DNA of 64,000 nucleotides from G963720515 sp963720515. Lineage in GTDB: Bacteria > Actinomycetota > Thermoleophilia > Gaiellales > Gaiellaceae. Where the stretch lies: NCBI GenBank assembly GCA_963720515.1, contig OY970397.1:1922001-1986000 (forward strand). The letters run 5' to 3'. Made by a program: the position numbers and the translations under genes. The notes below the pieces were generated by a model. The model was not told the DNA's origin. It did not search any database and saw only the letters and a list, made by a program, of their open reading frames with translations. Positions 1 through 8,316 of the stretch are shown here, one piece after another. Position 1 is the stretch's first letter, and each line of letters starts with the position of its first letter.

Positions 1-433
1 TGTAGAAGCGCCGGTCCTCGATCGCGACCGTCGCCTGGCCGATCCACGGCGACATGTTCTCGAGCTTCTGCGGCTGGCGGTTCCGCTCGGCCGGGATAGA
101 GCCGAGGAGCGACCCGTCCGCGGCGTAGATGAACGAGTTCGAGCCGATCTGAACCGGGCGGAGGGACGAGAGGTCGCACGAGAGCGCCGCGGAGGCGCCG
201 GTGAACGCGCCCGCGCCGATCGCGACGAGGAGCGCGAGGACGGCGACGAGGAGCCCGATGAGGACGGCGCGCCGGGTCTGGCGACGCGCCTTGCGCCGGC
301 GCTGCCGCTCCCGCCGCGTGCCGACCGCGCGGGCCTGCTTGCCGTTCCCGATGCCGTTCCCGTTGCGCGTCCGTCGCCCGTTCGAACCGCGCCCGTTCGG
401 GCCGCGGCCACCGTTGCCCCGTGGCGGCGGGAT
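1..433 (-). CDS. Class A penicillin-binding protein, N-terminal part (cut by window edge)
   Basis: Bifunctional peptidoglycan synthase of the cell membrane; about 144 codons are visible before the left edge. Residues 1-50 are an Arg/Asn/Gly-rich cytoplasmic tail, 56-77 one transmembrane helix, and the visible part ends in AIEDRRFY, the first glycosyltransferase-51 motif, whose Glu is the expected catalytic residue. The gene lies directly behind the MscS stop in the same frame. No ATG, GTG or TTG occurs in frame between that TAG and the membrane helix; the first codon after the stop is ATC, with AAGGGG 8 nt upstream, so ATC is the most likely start. Family is secure from the GT51 motif; the transpeptidase half is outside the window. 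Confidence 0.8.
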   Translation of the reverse strand, partial: MPPPRGNGGRGPNGRGSNGRRTRNGNGIGNGKQARAVGTRRERQRRRKARRQTRRAVLIGLLVAVLALLVAIGAGAFTGASAALSCDLSSLRPVQIGSNSFIYAADGSLLGSIPAERNRQPQKLENMSPWIGQATVAIEDRRFY

Positions 434-1183
434 CTAGAACACCCCTTCGGTGCGCAGCCGGCGGTGGACCGCCCGGCGGAGGTCGGCCTCGACCGCCGCG
501 GCCTGGCCGGCCGGCGCCCACGTCTCCAGCGTTATGACGGCGACTGGCTCGCCTGTCGTGTCGAAGTCCTTGACCCGTGCGATGGTCCGCGTCTCCTCGT
601 GTCCTGCTGCCCTGGCCTCGTCTTCGGCAATTGCGAGGACCCGGTCAAGGTCCGAGGCTAGCGGAACCGGGACGGTCACCTCCACCATGTGCTCCGTTCG
701 CCCGATCGTCTGGTTGCGGATCGTGTCGGATGCGAGCTTCTCGTTCGGGACGTAGTAGCGCGCGCCGCCGGGGGTCCGGATGATCGTGTAGGTGAGGCCG
801 ACCTCCTCGACGGAGCCCTCGGCCTCCTCCACGCGGACCTCGTCCCCAAGGCGCAGCGGCTGGGTGAACGCGATGTTGATCCCGGCGATGTAGTTGGCGA
901 GCGTGGAGCGCGCGGCCATGCCGAGGATGAGCCCGATGACCGCCGACGACGCGAGGAGCGCACCGGCCACGGCGCGGAACTCGGGAATGACGAAGAGCGC
1001 CGAGAGGACGCCGATCGCGACGATCGCCGCCGTGATGCTGCGCCGAAGGACGCGGTAGCGCGTCAACGCCTTCGGCGGGAGGTTCAGGTGGCCGATGATG
1101 GCACGGTCGACCAGGCGCGCCAGGATGAGCGCGGCGATGACGATCGCGCCGGCGATCGCGATGCGCTGCCAGGTGTCGTCCAT
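434..1183 (-). CDS. MscS-family small-conductance mechanosensitive channel
   Basis: A 249-residue membrane protein expected to open under membrane tension and release solutes during hypo-osmotic shock. Three hydrophobic segments lie near residues 7-25, 45-65 and 70-95. The third is Gly/Ala-rich, as in the MscS pore helix, and is followed by the beta domain with PLRLGDEVRVEEAEGSVEEV and a C-terminal alpha/beta part. It is a compact member, close to the MscS core length. The start at 1183 leaves out an unconvincing Arg/Ser-rich upstream extension. It is divergent from the HAD gene at 1242 with only 58 bp between them, and its TAG is immediately followed by the PBP gene. A second MscS gene lies at 52573-53529. 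Confidence 0.85.
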   Translation of the reverse strand: MDDTWQRIAIAGAIVIAALILARLVDRAIIGHLNLPPKALTRYRVLRRSITAAIVAIGVLSALFVIPEFRAVAGALLASSAVIGLILGMAARSTLANYIAGINIAFTQPLRLGDEVRVEEAEGSVEEVGLTYTIIRTPGGARYYVPNEKLASDTIRNQTIGRTEHMVEVTVPVPLASDLDRVLAIAEDEARAAGHEETRTIARVKDFDTTGEPVAVITLETWAPAGQAAAVEADLRRAVHRRLRTEGVF

Positions 1184-1241
1184 GCGTCCCGGACTTGTTC
1201 TTCCACGGCCGCCCGATGCCTGCCGGGGCGATACTCGGCGC

Positions 1242-1880
1242 ATGCGCGATCTCGACGCCGTGACGGTGGACGCGCTCGGCACGATCCTCGAGCTGCGCGA
1301 CCCGGTGCCGCCGCTTCAGGCCGCCCTCGCCGCGCGTGGGATCGAGCGCGATCCCGCCACGGTGGCCGAGGCGTTTGCAGCCGAGGTCGCGGTGTACGTG
1401 CCGCGCTCCCACGAAGGACGGACGCCGGAGTCGCTCGCAGCGCTCCGGCGCGAGTGCGTGGGCGTCTTTCTCGGCGCCCTCGACGCTCCGCTCGGGCCGG
1501 CCGAGTTCGTCGACGACTTTCTCGGGGGGCTCGTCTTCGAGGAGATTCCCGGCGCGGCTCTCGGGCTCGACCGGCTGCGGGCGATGGGGCTCCGCCTCGC
1601 GTGCGTCGCAAACTGGGACATCTCGCTCCCCGAGTCTCTGGCCCGCGCGGGGCTCGCCGAGAGGTTCGACACGATCGTGAGCTCGGCCGAGGCGGTGGCG
1701 CCGAAGCCGAACGCGGCGCCGTTCCTCCTGGCCCTCCGCCGGCTCGGCGTCGTGCCGTCGCGCGCGCTCCACATCGGCGACTCGGCGGCCGACCGGCTCG
1801 GCGCGGCTGCGGTGGGAATGCGGTTCGCGCCGACTCCGGTGAGTACGCTTCCCGCGCGACTCGGAGCGGAGGCGGCATGA
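1242..1880 (+). CDS. HAD-superfamily hydrolase
   Basis: A 212-residue Rossmannoid phosphatase-like protein. The N-terminal nucleophile motif reads VDALGTIL: the first Asp is present, but the second Asp of the usual DxDGT is Leu, as in the Dreg-2-like branch. Motif II is the segment VANWD, a Lys lies in APKPN (motif III), and IGDSAADRLGA provides the acidic motif IV. The substrate cannot be read from the sequence. The ATG at 1242 is preceded by GATACT six bases upstream and no clear Shine-Dalgarno, so it may be leaderless. Its TGA overlaps the ATG of the following PLP enzyme (ATGA), implying translational coupling. Confidence 0.8.
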   Translation: MRDLDAVTVDALGTILELRDPVPPLQAALAARGIERDPATVAEAFAAEVAVYVPRSHEGRTPESLAALRRECVGVFLGALDAPLGPAEFVDDFLGGLVFEEIPGAALGLDRLRAMGLRLACVANWDISLPESLARAGLAERFDTIVSSAEAVAPKPNAAPFLLALRRLGVVPSRALHIGDSAADRLGAAAVGMRFAPTPVSTLPARLGAEAA

Positions 1881-3040
1881 CGGAGCGGCGACACGGACTC
1901 TCGACACGCGCGATCCACGGTGGCAAACGCCCCCGCGGGCCGGGCGACCCGGTCGCGCCGCCCATCGTCACCTCGACCACCTTCTCGTTCGAGACGGCCG
2001 CCGAGTTCGGGAAGGCCATGGTCGACGAGGAGTACGGATTCACGTACGCGCGCACGCGGAACCCGACCGTCGAGGAGCTGAACGGCGCGCTCGCCGAGCT
2101 CGAGGGCGCCGAGGCCGCGCTCGCGTTCTCCTCGGGCATGGCCGCGATCTCCGCCTCGCTCTTCACCGTGCTCTCCCCCGGCGACACGCTCCTCGCCGCG
2201 CGCCAGCTCTACGGCACGACGTACCTCCTCTGCGAGAACGAGCTGCGCGGGATCGGCGTCGAGGTGGTCTACGCCGACGCGACCGACCCGGCGCAGTGGG
2301 AGCGCCCGGCCAACGTCCGCTACGTCGAGACGCTCGCGAACCCGGGCTTCCCGCTCGCCGACCTCGACGCGATCGCGGCGACAAAGGGCGACAGCCTGCT
2401 CCTCGTGGACAACACGTTCGCCTCCCCGGCGCTCTGCCGGCCGCTCGAGCACGGCGCGGATCTCGTGCTCGAATCCGCCACCAAGTTCTTGAACGGCCAT
2501 CACGACGTGAGCGCGGGCGTGGCCGCCGGGTCGAAGGAGCTCCTCGAGCGGGTGCGCGGCTATCAGCACCGGACCGGCGGGATCCTCGACCCGTTCCCCG
2601 CCTACCTCCTGCGGCGTGGGCTCAAGACGCTGCCGCTTCGGATGGAGCGCCAGTCTGCGAACGCGCTCGAGCTGGCGCGCTTCCTCGAGGGGCATCCGAA
2701 GGTGGAGCGCGTCCTCTACGTGGGACTCGAGAGCTTCCCCCAGCACGAGCTCGGGCTGCGCCTCCTCACCGACTCGGGAGGGATGCTCTCGTTCGAGGTG
2801 GGCGGCGGGCGCGAGGCGGGCGAACGGCTCATGGACGGCCTCGAGCTCGCCCTGCGCGCGACCAGCCTGGGCGGCGTGGACACGGTCGTCCACCACCCGG
2901 CGTCGACGAGCCACCGGCAGTTCTCGGCCGAGCAGCTCGTCGAGCTGGAGATCGGCGAGGGCATGCTCCGCGTCTCCGTAGGGTGTGAGGATGGAAGCGA
3001 CGTCGTCGCCGATTTCGACCACGCCCTCGCCCTGGTCTAG
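1877..3040 (+). CDS. PLP-dependent Cys/Met metabolism enzyme (cystathionine gamma-synthase / gamma-lyase type)
   Basis: A 387-residue cytoplasmic fold-type I PLP enzyme of the trans-sulfuration family, which makes or cleaves cystathionine, O-acyl-homoserine sulfides or methionine. Visible landmarks are the N-terminal THAIHGG-like segment (STRAIHGG), YARTRNPT, the phosphate-binding SSGMAAI, and LVDNTFASP before ESATKFLNGHHD, where Lys203 is the expected Schiff-base lysine. The C-terminal HPASTSHRQFS segment is also typical. Length fits the family (about 380-400). Members are hard to separate by sequence alone, so the exact reaction (MetB, MetC, MetZ or methionine gamma-lyase) is left open. It is translationally coupled to the upstream HAD gene. 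Confidence 0.9.
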   Translation: MTERRHGLSTRAIHGGKRPRGPGDPVAPPIVTSTTFSFETAAEFGKAMVDEEYGFTYARTRNPTVEELNGALAELEGAEAALAFSSGMAAISASLFTVLSPGDTLLAARQLYGTTYLLCENELRGIGVEVVYADATDPAQWERPANVRYVETLANPGFPLADLDAIAATKGDSLLLVDNTFASPALCRPLEHGADLVLESATKFLNGHHDVSAGVAAGSKELLERVRGYQHRTGGILDPFPAYLLRRGLKTLPLRMERQSANALELARFLEGHPKVERVLYVGLESFPQHELGLRLLTDSGGMLSFEVGGGREAGERLMDGLELALRATSLGGVDTVVHHPASTSHRQFSAEQLVELEIGEGMLRVSVGCEDGSDVVADFDHALALV

Positions 3041-3707
3041 GTCCGACCGCGCCCTCGCACTCTGGCTCGGAATCTCGGGGCTCTTCGCGATCCTCGCGTT
3101 CGCAACGCAGGCGAGCGCGCCGGACGACCAGAACCTCTTCTTCGAGTACTCGTTCGCCATCGCCGCGATCGTCCAGGCCGCGTTCATCGTCGGGATCGCC
3201 TACGGCGGAGGGCGCTTCTTCGGCGACGCCCCGCGCGCCCTCGGCCTCGTGCGCTTCCCGGGACGGTACGTCTGGCTCGCTCTAGCCTCGGCGGTCGCGG
3301 CGATCGTCGTGTCGGGGCTCCTCGAGCCGTTCCTCCACGCGGGCAAGGAGCAGGGGCTCGTCCCCGAGCACTGGGTGCCGGGCGGCGGGCCCGCGTTCGC
3401 GCTGAACGGCCTGGTCACGGTGCTCGTCGTGCCCTTCGCGGAGGAGCTCTTCTTCCGCGGCCTCGGCGTGCGCGTGCTCGGGTTCGCCGGACCGGTCGTC
3501 GCCATCGGCGGCACGGCGCTCGTCTTCGCGCTCGTGCACGGGCTCCTCGCCGGGCTCCTCCCGCTCGGCTTCTTCGCCGTGCTGCTCGGTTGGCTCCGCT
3601 ACCGGTCGGAGAGCGTGTGGCCCGGGTATGTCGCGCACGCGACCTACAACGCGATCGGCGTCCTCTCCGCGCTCGCGATCTCGCTGCACAACGGCCCGGC
3701 AAGCTAG
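2985..3707 (+). CDS. CPBP-family intramembrane glutamic endopeptidase
   Basis: A polytopic membrane protein of about 240 residues with the CPBP (Abi/Rce1-like) signature. The key motif EELFFRG is near residue 152, followed by the second His-containing helix (ALVHGLLAG) and the third motif HATYNAIG. In this family the Glu pair and the two His residues form the active site; substrates are membrane-anchored proteins or peptides and are unknown here. The start is GTG at 2985 or ATG at 2991; either overlaps the preceding PLP-enzyme gene by about 50 bases in another frame, so the two are probably co-transcribed. Confidence 0.85.
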   Translation: MRMEATSSPISTTPSPWSRSDRALALWLGISGLFAILAFATQASAPDDQNLFFEYSFAIAAIVQAAFIVGIAYGGGRFFGDAPRALGLVRFPGRYVWLALASAVAAIVVSGLLEPFLHAGKEQGLVPEHWVPGGGPAFALNGLVTVLVVPFAEELFFRGLGVRVLGFAGPVVAIGGTALVFALVHGLLAGLLPLGFFAVLLGWLRYRSESVWPGYVAHATYNAIGVLSALAISLHNGPAS

Positions 3708-3731
3708 AAACAGCCGACCGGGGGATGCAAA

Positions 3732-4877
3732 ATGCCCTCGGTGCGGCGCGCCATCCCATTCCTCCTCGTCGGGCTGGCGCTGCCGGGGTCGGCCCACGCC
3801 GCGACCTTGACCCTCACCGCCCCGGGCACGGTCGCCTTCGGACGCACCGCGGCGTTCACGGGCGCGCTCCAGCCGGCGCAGCCCGGCGTCCAGGTGCGGA
3901 TCTCGACCGCGGGCCCCTCGCCGCAGATCGTCACGACGGCGACGACGGACGCCTCGGGCGCCTTCTCGGCCGCGGTCGTCTTCAGGTCGCCGGGGACGTT
4001 CGTGGCGGACGCGACGGTCGGGCCGACCACGGTCGTCTCGGCGCCGGTCTCGATCGCGCTGCGCGCGAGGCTGACGACGCGCGTCCGCGGCGTGCGCACG
4101 GTCGGCTCACGGCTCCTCCTCACCGGTCGCATCCAACCGCGAACCGCGGGCCATCTCACGCTGCACGTCCTCGGCAAGGCACGCCGCGTGCGCATCGGCG
4201 CGGTCGGACGCTTCTCCGCCACCCTGCCGACGCCGGTTCCGCGCCGGCTGCGCTGGACGCTCGCGCTCACGCCCGCCACCGGGTTCGCGACGGTTCGCCG
4301 CTCCCGCGTGTACGGCGTCCGCGGGCCCAGACTCGCCTGGGGCGACACCGGGCGCTCCGTCCTCGCGCTCGAACGGCGCCTGCACGAGCTCCACTACGCA
4401 CTCGTCGGCCCGAACGGCGTGTACGGCTACGACACCTACTCGGCCGTCATGGCCTTCCAGAAGGTGAACGGCCTCGCCCGGACGGGCCGCGTGTCCTCGT
4501 ACCTCTGGACCCGCCTCGCTCGGGCCACCGTGCCGCGGGCCTTCAACCCGCACGGCACACACATCGAGGTCTCGAAGACGAAGCAGATCCTCTACGAGGT
4601 GCGAAACGGCAAGGTCGTGAACGTCTCGCACGTCTCGACCGGGGCCACCGGCAACACGCCCGTCGGACGCTTCCACGTCTACCGGCTCGGGCCCGGGACG
4701 AACGCGAAGGGGATGTACTACTCGCTCTACTTCCTCCGCGGTTTCGCGATCCACGGCTACGCGTCGGTGCCGCCCTACCAGGCGAGTCACGGGTGCGTCC
4801 GCACCCCGCTCTGGTTCGCCTACGCCTTCTACCGGCGGTGGGCGCGCATCGGCACGGAGATCGACGTCTTCGCGTAA
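3732..4877 (+). CDS. Secreted L,D-transpeptidase with peptidoglycan-binding domain
   Basis: A 381-residue envelope protein that should form 3-3 cross-links in peptidoglycan or attach proteins to it. Residues 1-23 are a Sec signal peptide ending in AHA-A. Two Ig-like Thr/Ala-rich segments (about 25-195) follow, then a PG_binding_1 domain (about 200-265: WGDTGRSVLALERRLHELHY) and a C-terminal YkuD domain with the catalytic motif SHGCVR, Cys355, plus the upstream FAIHGY His. The ATG at 3732 has GGGGG seven bases upstream. It follows the CPBP gene by 24 bp on the same strand. Confidence 0.9.
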   Translation: MPSVRRAIPFLLVGLALPGSAHAATLTLTAPGTVAFGRTAAFTGALQPAQPGVQVRISTAGPSPQIVTTATTDASGAFSAAVVFRSPGTFVADATVGPTTVVSAPVSIALRARLTTRVRGVRTVGSRLLLTGRIQPRTAGHLTLHVLGKARRVRIGAVGRFSATLPTPVPRRLRWTLALTPATGFATVRRSRVYGVRGPRLAWGDTGRSVLALERRLHELHYALVGPNGVYGYDTYSAVMAFQKVNGLARTGRVSSYLWTRLARATVPRAFNPHGTHIEVSKTKQILYEVRNGKVVNVSHVSTGATGNTPVGRFHVYRLGPGTNAKGMYYSLYFLRGFAIHGYASVPPYQASHGCVRTPLWFAYAFYRRWARIGTEIDVFA

Positions 4878-4889
4878 TCTGGGCCGCCC

Positions 4890-5204
4890 ATGGCGCCCGA
4901 AGAACCAGGCTCCGATCCCGGCGTCCGCCAGCTCCGCGAGGAGATCTCGGACAACGACCTCGCACTCGTCCAGGCGATGAACAAGCGCATCAAGCTCGTC
5001 GCGCGGATGAAGGAGTACAAGGCCTCGCGGGGCTACGACTTCCTCGACCCGGACCGTGAGGAGTGGATGCTGCGCTACCTGCTGCGGGCGAGCTCCGGGC
5101 CGCTCACCGAGGAGGGCCTGCGGGAGCTCTTCGAGGCGGTGCTCGCGCTCACGAAGCGCCAGGTCGAGCTGCTCGAGACGCGGGCCGGCGAGCCGGCGGC
5201 CTAG
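4890..5204 (+). CDS. Chorismate mutase, type II (AroQ-like)
   Basis: A 104-residue all-helical protein that should convert chorismate to prephenate for Phe/Tyr synthesis. VRQLREEISDNDLALVQAMNKR corresponds to the N-terminal AroQ helix with the conserved Arg, and the KEYKASRGYDFLDPDREE segment carries the Lys and Asp/Arg positions of the active site. Length fits a free-standing mutase. A TAATCT box ends nine bases before the ATG, so the mRNA may be nearly leaderless. Its stop codon abuts the stop of the convergent BFN gene. Confidence 0.82.
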   Translation: MAPEEPGSDPGVRQLREEISDNDLALVQAMNKRIKLVARMKEYKASRGYDFLDPDREEWMLRYLLRASSGPLTEEGLRELFEAVLALTKRQVELLETRAGEPAA

Positions 5205-5723
5205 CTAGGTCTCTTCCTCCTCCGCTTCCTCGCCGTCCTCGGCTTCCTGGAAGTCGTCCGGTTTCACCTCGTCGAGGAACTCCTTGAACTGCTCGAGCAG
5301 CTCCTCGTCCGAGGCCTCCGCCTGCTCGAACTCGATCGCGGACTCCTCGATCACCTCGGGCGCGGCGAAGATCGGCGCGTCGGCGCGAACGGCGAGCGCA
5401 ATCGCGTCGGACGGGCGCGAGTCGACCTCGATCTCCGTCCCGTCGACGGCGATCGTGATCATCGCGTAGAAGGTGTTGTCGCGGAGCTCGGTGACCGCGA
5501 TCCGGACGACGCGCGCGTCGAGCTGCGTGAGCATCTCCGTAAAGAGATCGTGAGTCATCGGCCGCGGCGTCGTCGCGCCCTGGAGCTTCATGAGGATGGC
5601 CGCAGCCTCGGGGTGCCCGATCCAGATCGGGAGGAACTTGTTCCCGTCGGCCGTCTTCAAAAGCACGATCGGCTGCTTGCCGACCATGTCGAAGCTGACC
5701 CCGTAGATGACCATTTCCTGCAT
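5205..5723 (-). CDS. BFN-domain (bifunctional nuclease, DUF151) protein
   Basis: A 172-residue cytoplasmic protein. The BFN domain covers residues 1-130, with the typical opening MVIYGVSFDMVGKQPIVLLK, IWIGHPEAAAI and the strongly conserved RPSDAIALAVRADAPIF motif. The C-terminal 40 residues are highly acidic (Glu/Asp). BFN proteins have been reported to have DNase/RNase activity in plants and Thermotoga; in actinobacteria the function is not settled. A TAGAAT box lies 18 bases upstream of the start on the minus strand. It is convergent with the chorismate mutase. Confidence 0.88.
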   Translation of the reverse strand: MQEMVIYGVSFDMVGKQPIVLLKTADGNKFLPIWIGHPEAAAILMKLQGATTPRPMTHDLFTEMLTQLDARVVRIAVTELRDNTFYAMITIAVDGTEIEVDSRPSDAIALAVRADAPIFAAPEVIEESAIEFEQAEASDEELLEQFKEFLDEVKPDDFQEAEDGEEAEEEET

Positions 5724-5840
5724 CCGCGGCTACCCAGTCTGATTCTAGTGACGCCCGGGAACGCGGCTCCCGCAATCCCCTTTTCGGCCCGGCCCGTAGT
5801 CCTCCCCGAACCGAGGCGAACGAACCAAGGGGGAATCCGC

Positions 5841-6230
5841 ATGCGAACGAAGGCACTCGTGCTTGCCATGCTCGTCGCGCTCGTGGCGCTCGTCGCCGTT
5901 CCAGGTGCCGGCGCCCGAGGCGGCGGCCGCGAGATCGTGAAGCGCGGCGACTGCAGCGGCGCCGCGACGTGGAAGCTGAAGCTGAAGGCGGACAACGGCC
6001 GCATCGAGACCGAGTTCGAGGTCGATCAGAACCGCAACGGCCGCCGCTGGCGCGTGACGCTCTTCCGCAACGGCGTGAAGGTGGCGACGGCGATCAAGAC
6101 GACCGCCGCGCCGAGCGGCTCGTTCGAGCTCCGCCGCCTGCTCGCGAACGGCGCGGGCGCGGACCGGATCGTCGCGAGGGCGGTCGCACTCCGCGGCGGC
6201 CAGACGTGCCGCGGCGCAGCGACCTTCTGA
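5841..6230 (+). CDS. Small secreted protein of unknown function
   Basis: I do not recognise this 129-residue protein. Residues 1-26 form a signal peptide (MRTKALVLAMLVALVALVAV, cleavage after GAG-A). The mature part is basic and rich in beta-strand-like repeats, with two cysteines (GDCSGAATWKL and QTCRGAATF) that could form a disulfide across the domain. AAGGGGGAA precedes the ATG by six bases, a strong ribosome-binding site. It stands alone between the divergent BFN gene and the convergent tRNA. Confidence 0.65.
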   Translation: MRTKALVLAMLVALVALVAVPGAGARGGGREIVKRGDCSGAATWKLKLKADNGRIETEFEVDQNRNGRRWRVTLFRNGVKVATAIKTTAAPSGSFELRRLLANGAGADRIVARAVALRGGQTCRGAATF

Positions 6231-6245
6231 TCCGATTCGCCGTTT

Positions 6246-6268
6246 GGCGGCGGGCTCAGCCCGCCGCC
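6246..6268. terminator. GC-rich hairpin between a protein gene and tRNA-Ile
   Basis: A perfect 10-bp inverted repeat (GGCGGCGGGC / GCCCGCCGCC) with a 3-base loop lies between the end of the secreted-protein gene and the 3' end of the convergent tRNA. It has no long T-run on either side, so it would be a weak or bidirectional terminator. Confidence 0.5.
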
Positions 6269-6292
6269 ACGGCCGGATTCGGGTCGGCGAAA

Positions 6293-6366
<74 letters not shown>

Positions 6367-6390
6367 GCGCCGGCCGATTCTAGCGACGGG

Positions 6391-6645
6391 CTAATTGAGC
6401 TCGCGCGACCGGACGAGGTACAGCTCGGCGGCCAGGAGGAACGCCTCGTCGCGCGCGAGGTCGAGCACCCAGGCGCGGGTTTCCTCGTCGAGCTCCGGGT
6501 CGGCGATCACGACGTTGCGGAAGTGCGGCAGCCGGCCGGTGCGGGCGAGCGCGGCGATGCGCAGCACGACCTCGCGTGTCGGGTCGTGAGCCGCGATGAC
6601 CTCGAGGGAATCGAGCGTGCCTGTCCAGGGGTGTGGCGGCGTCAC
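6391..6645 (-). CDS. Hypothetical 84-residue protein downstream of parB
   Basis: Unrecognised small protein starting with GTG (MTPPHPWTGTLDSLEVIAAH...). It has no membrane segment or signal peptide; it is predicted helical with an acidic middle (PELDEETRAWVLDLARDE). It follows parB by 30 bp on the same strand and keeps the G/C third-position bias of its neighbours, so it is probably a real distal gene of the origin-proximal operon. Confidence 0.6.
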   Translation of the reverse strand: MTPPHPWTGTLDSLEVIAAHDPTREVVLRIAALARTGRLPHFRNVVIADPELDEETRAWVLDLARDEAFLLAAELYLVRSRELN

Positions 6646-6675
6646 CTCTATCCAACGGCGAAAAGCCGCCCCGGG

Positions 6676-7518
6676 TTACGCCGATCGTTCGAGCGACTCG
6701 ACGAGCTCCGCGAGGGCGGTCTCGTCGGCGAACGCGATCTCGATCCGCCGCGCGCCCACCTTCACCGGCGCGCCGGTCAGCCGCTCGAGCGCGGTGCGGG
6801 CGCGGCCCGCGAGCTCGGGGTCGACCGGTGCAGCACGGCGCGGCTTGGTCGCTGCGCCGGCCCACCGGGCGGCCCGCTCGGCGGCTCGAACGGAGAGCCC
6901 CTCGCGAACGATTCTCCGCGCGAGCGCGCGCCGCTCCTCGTTCCCCGGCACGGCAAGCACGGCGCGAGCGTGACCCTCGGAGAGCTGGCCGCGCTCGACC
7001 AGATCGAGCAGGTCGTCCGGCAGTTCGAGCAGGCGCAGGCGGTTCGAGACGGACGGCTTCGACCGGCCGACGCGCTCCGCCACGTCGCCGAGCGACAGCG
7101 CGAACTCGTCCTGGAGGAGCGCATAGGCGCGCGCCTCCTCGACCGCGGACAGATCCTCGCGGGCGACGTTCTCGACGAGGGCGAGAAGGAGCGACTCGCG
7201 GTCGTCCGTCTCGCGCACGAGCGCGGGGACGGTGGCGAGCCCGGCGGCCTTGGCCGCGCGCCAGCGCCGCTCGCCGGCGATCAGCTCGTAGCGCCCGCCC
7301 TCAATCGGGCGGACGACGACCGGCTGGATGATCCCCTGCGCGCGGACCGACTCGGCGAGACCGGAGAGCGCCTCGGCGTCCACCTTGCGGCGCGGCTGGC
7401 GCGGGTTCGCCTGAATCTGGCCGAGCGGGAGCTTCGCGAGCTCGGTCTCGCCGGCGCCGCCGAGGAGCACCTCGAGCCCGCGGCCGAGGCCACGCCGGCT
7501 CGGCGACGCGCTAGACAT
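6676..7518 (-). CDS. parB: Chromosome-partitioning protein ParB
   Basis: A 280-residue DNA-binding CTP-switch protein that loads on parS near the origin and recruits SMC. The N-terminal ParB/Srx domain has IQANPRQPRRK, the GERRWRAAK box and the ENVAREDLS segment of the nucleotide-binding region. The central HTH is near residues 145-170 (SLGDVAERVGRSKPSVSNRL), and a C-terminal dimerisation domain follows. The start overlaps the end of parA by eight bases. No perfect parS (TGTTTCACGTGAAACA) was found in the window by eye. Confidence 0.95.
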   Translation of the reverse strand: MSSASPSRRGLGRGLEVLLGGAGETELAKLPLGQIQANPRQPRRKVDAEALSGLAESVRAQGIIQPVVVRPIEGGRYELIAGERRWRAAKAAGLATVPALVRETDDRESLLLALVENVAREDLSAVEEARAYALLQDEFALSLGDVAERVGRSKPSVSNRLRLLELPDDLLDLVERGQLSEGHARAVLAVPGNEERRALARRIVREGLSVRAAERAARWAGAATKPRRAAPVDPELAGRARTALERLTGAPVKVGARRIEIAFADETALAELVESLERSA

Positions 7519-8302
7519 GGGACTCCGCGAGCGGCCGGGACACGGTTCGCCCCATCCGTTCCACGAGCTCGCTTGCGACCCGGTAATAGGCGTCGGCGCC
7601 GCGGGAGCGCGGGTCGTAGGCGGTGATCGGCAGCCCGTGGCTCGGCGCCTCGGCCAGACGCACGCTCCGCGGGACGACCGCGTCGAAGACGAGCTCGCCG
7701 AAGTGGCGCCGCACCTCTCCTGCCACGTCGGCGGAGAGGCGCGTGCGCCCGTCGGCCATGGTCAGGACCATCCCCGCGAGGGAGAGGCGCGGGTTGAGCC
7801 CTGCTCGGATCCGCTCGATGGAGTCGAGGAGCTGCGTCAACCCTTCGAGCGCGTAGTACTCGCACTGCACCGGCACGAGCACCCGGTCGGCCGCTGCGAG
7901 GCCGTTCACGGTGAGCGGGCCGAGCGACGGCGGGCAGTCGAGGAAGACGAAGGAGTACGCCTCGCGAGCAGGCGCGAGCGAGCGCGCGAGATAGGAGTCC
8001 ACGCCGAGGCGGTCGAGCTCGACGGCGGCGCCGGCGAGATCACCGGTCGCAGGCACGAGATCGAGGTTCGCAAAGCGCGTGTGCCTCACGATCCGCGCGA
8101 GCTCCACGCCGTCGAGGAGGTCGACCGAGGAGGTTCCGTTGGCGCGCTCGCCGAGCCCCGAGGTGGCGTTCGCCTGCGGGTCGAGATCGACGACGAGCGT
8201 CCGCTCGCCGGCCTCCGCGAGGCAGGCGGCGACGTTCACGGCGGTCGTCGTCTTGCCGACGCCGCCCTTCTGGTTCGCAAGCGCGAAGACCCGTCCGGAC
8301 AC
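7511..8302 (-). CDS. parA: Chromosome-partitioning ATPase ParA (Soj)
   Basis: A 263-residue deviant-Walker ATPase that drives origin segregation with ParB. The N-terminal motif FALANQKGGVGKTTTAVN contains the signature lysine and the P-loop. DLDPQANATSGLG gives switch I, and FLDCPPSLGPL is Walker B. Start is GTG at 8302, 14 bp after the rsmG stop. It is a short chromosomal-type ParA without an N-terminal HTH extension. Confidence 0.95.
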   Translation of the reverse strand: MSGRVFALANQKGGVGKTTTAVNVAACLAEAGERTLVVDLDPQANATSGLGERANGTSSVDLLDGVELARIVRHTRFANLDLVPATGDLAGAAVELDRLGVDSYLARSLAPAREAYSFVFLDCPPSLGPLTVNGLAAADRVLVPVQCEYYALEGLTQLLDSIERIRAGLNPRLSLAGMVLTMADGRTRLSADVAGEVRRHFGELVFDAVVPRSVRLAEAPSHGLPITAYDPRSRGADAYYRVASELVERMGRTVSRPLAESHV

Positions 8303-8316
8303 GGGTTCCAGGCTAC

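Noticed and set aside
433..434. MscS-PBP fusion by read-through of TAG
   Set aside because: The frames are the same, but a good Shine-Dalgarno precedes the ATC and both are standard separate proteins; a non-canonical start is simpler.
5205..5856. 235-codon frame on the minus strand covering the BFN gene
   Set aside because: Arg-rich shadow; the BFN frame has the diagnostic RPSDAIALAVR motif.
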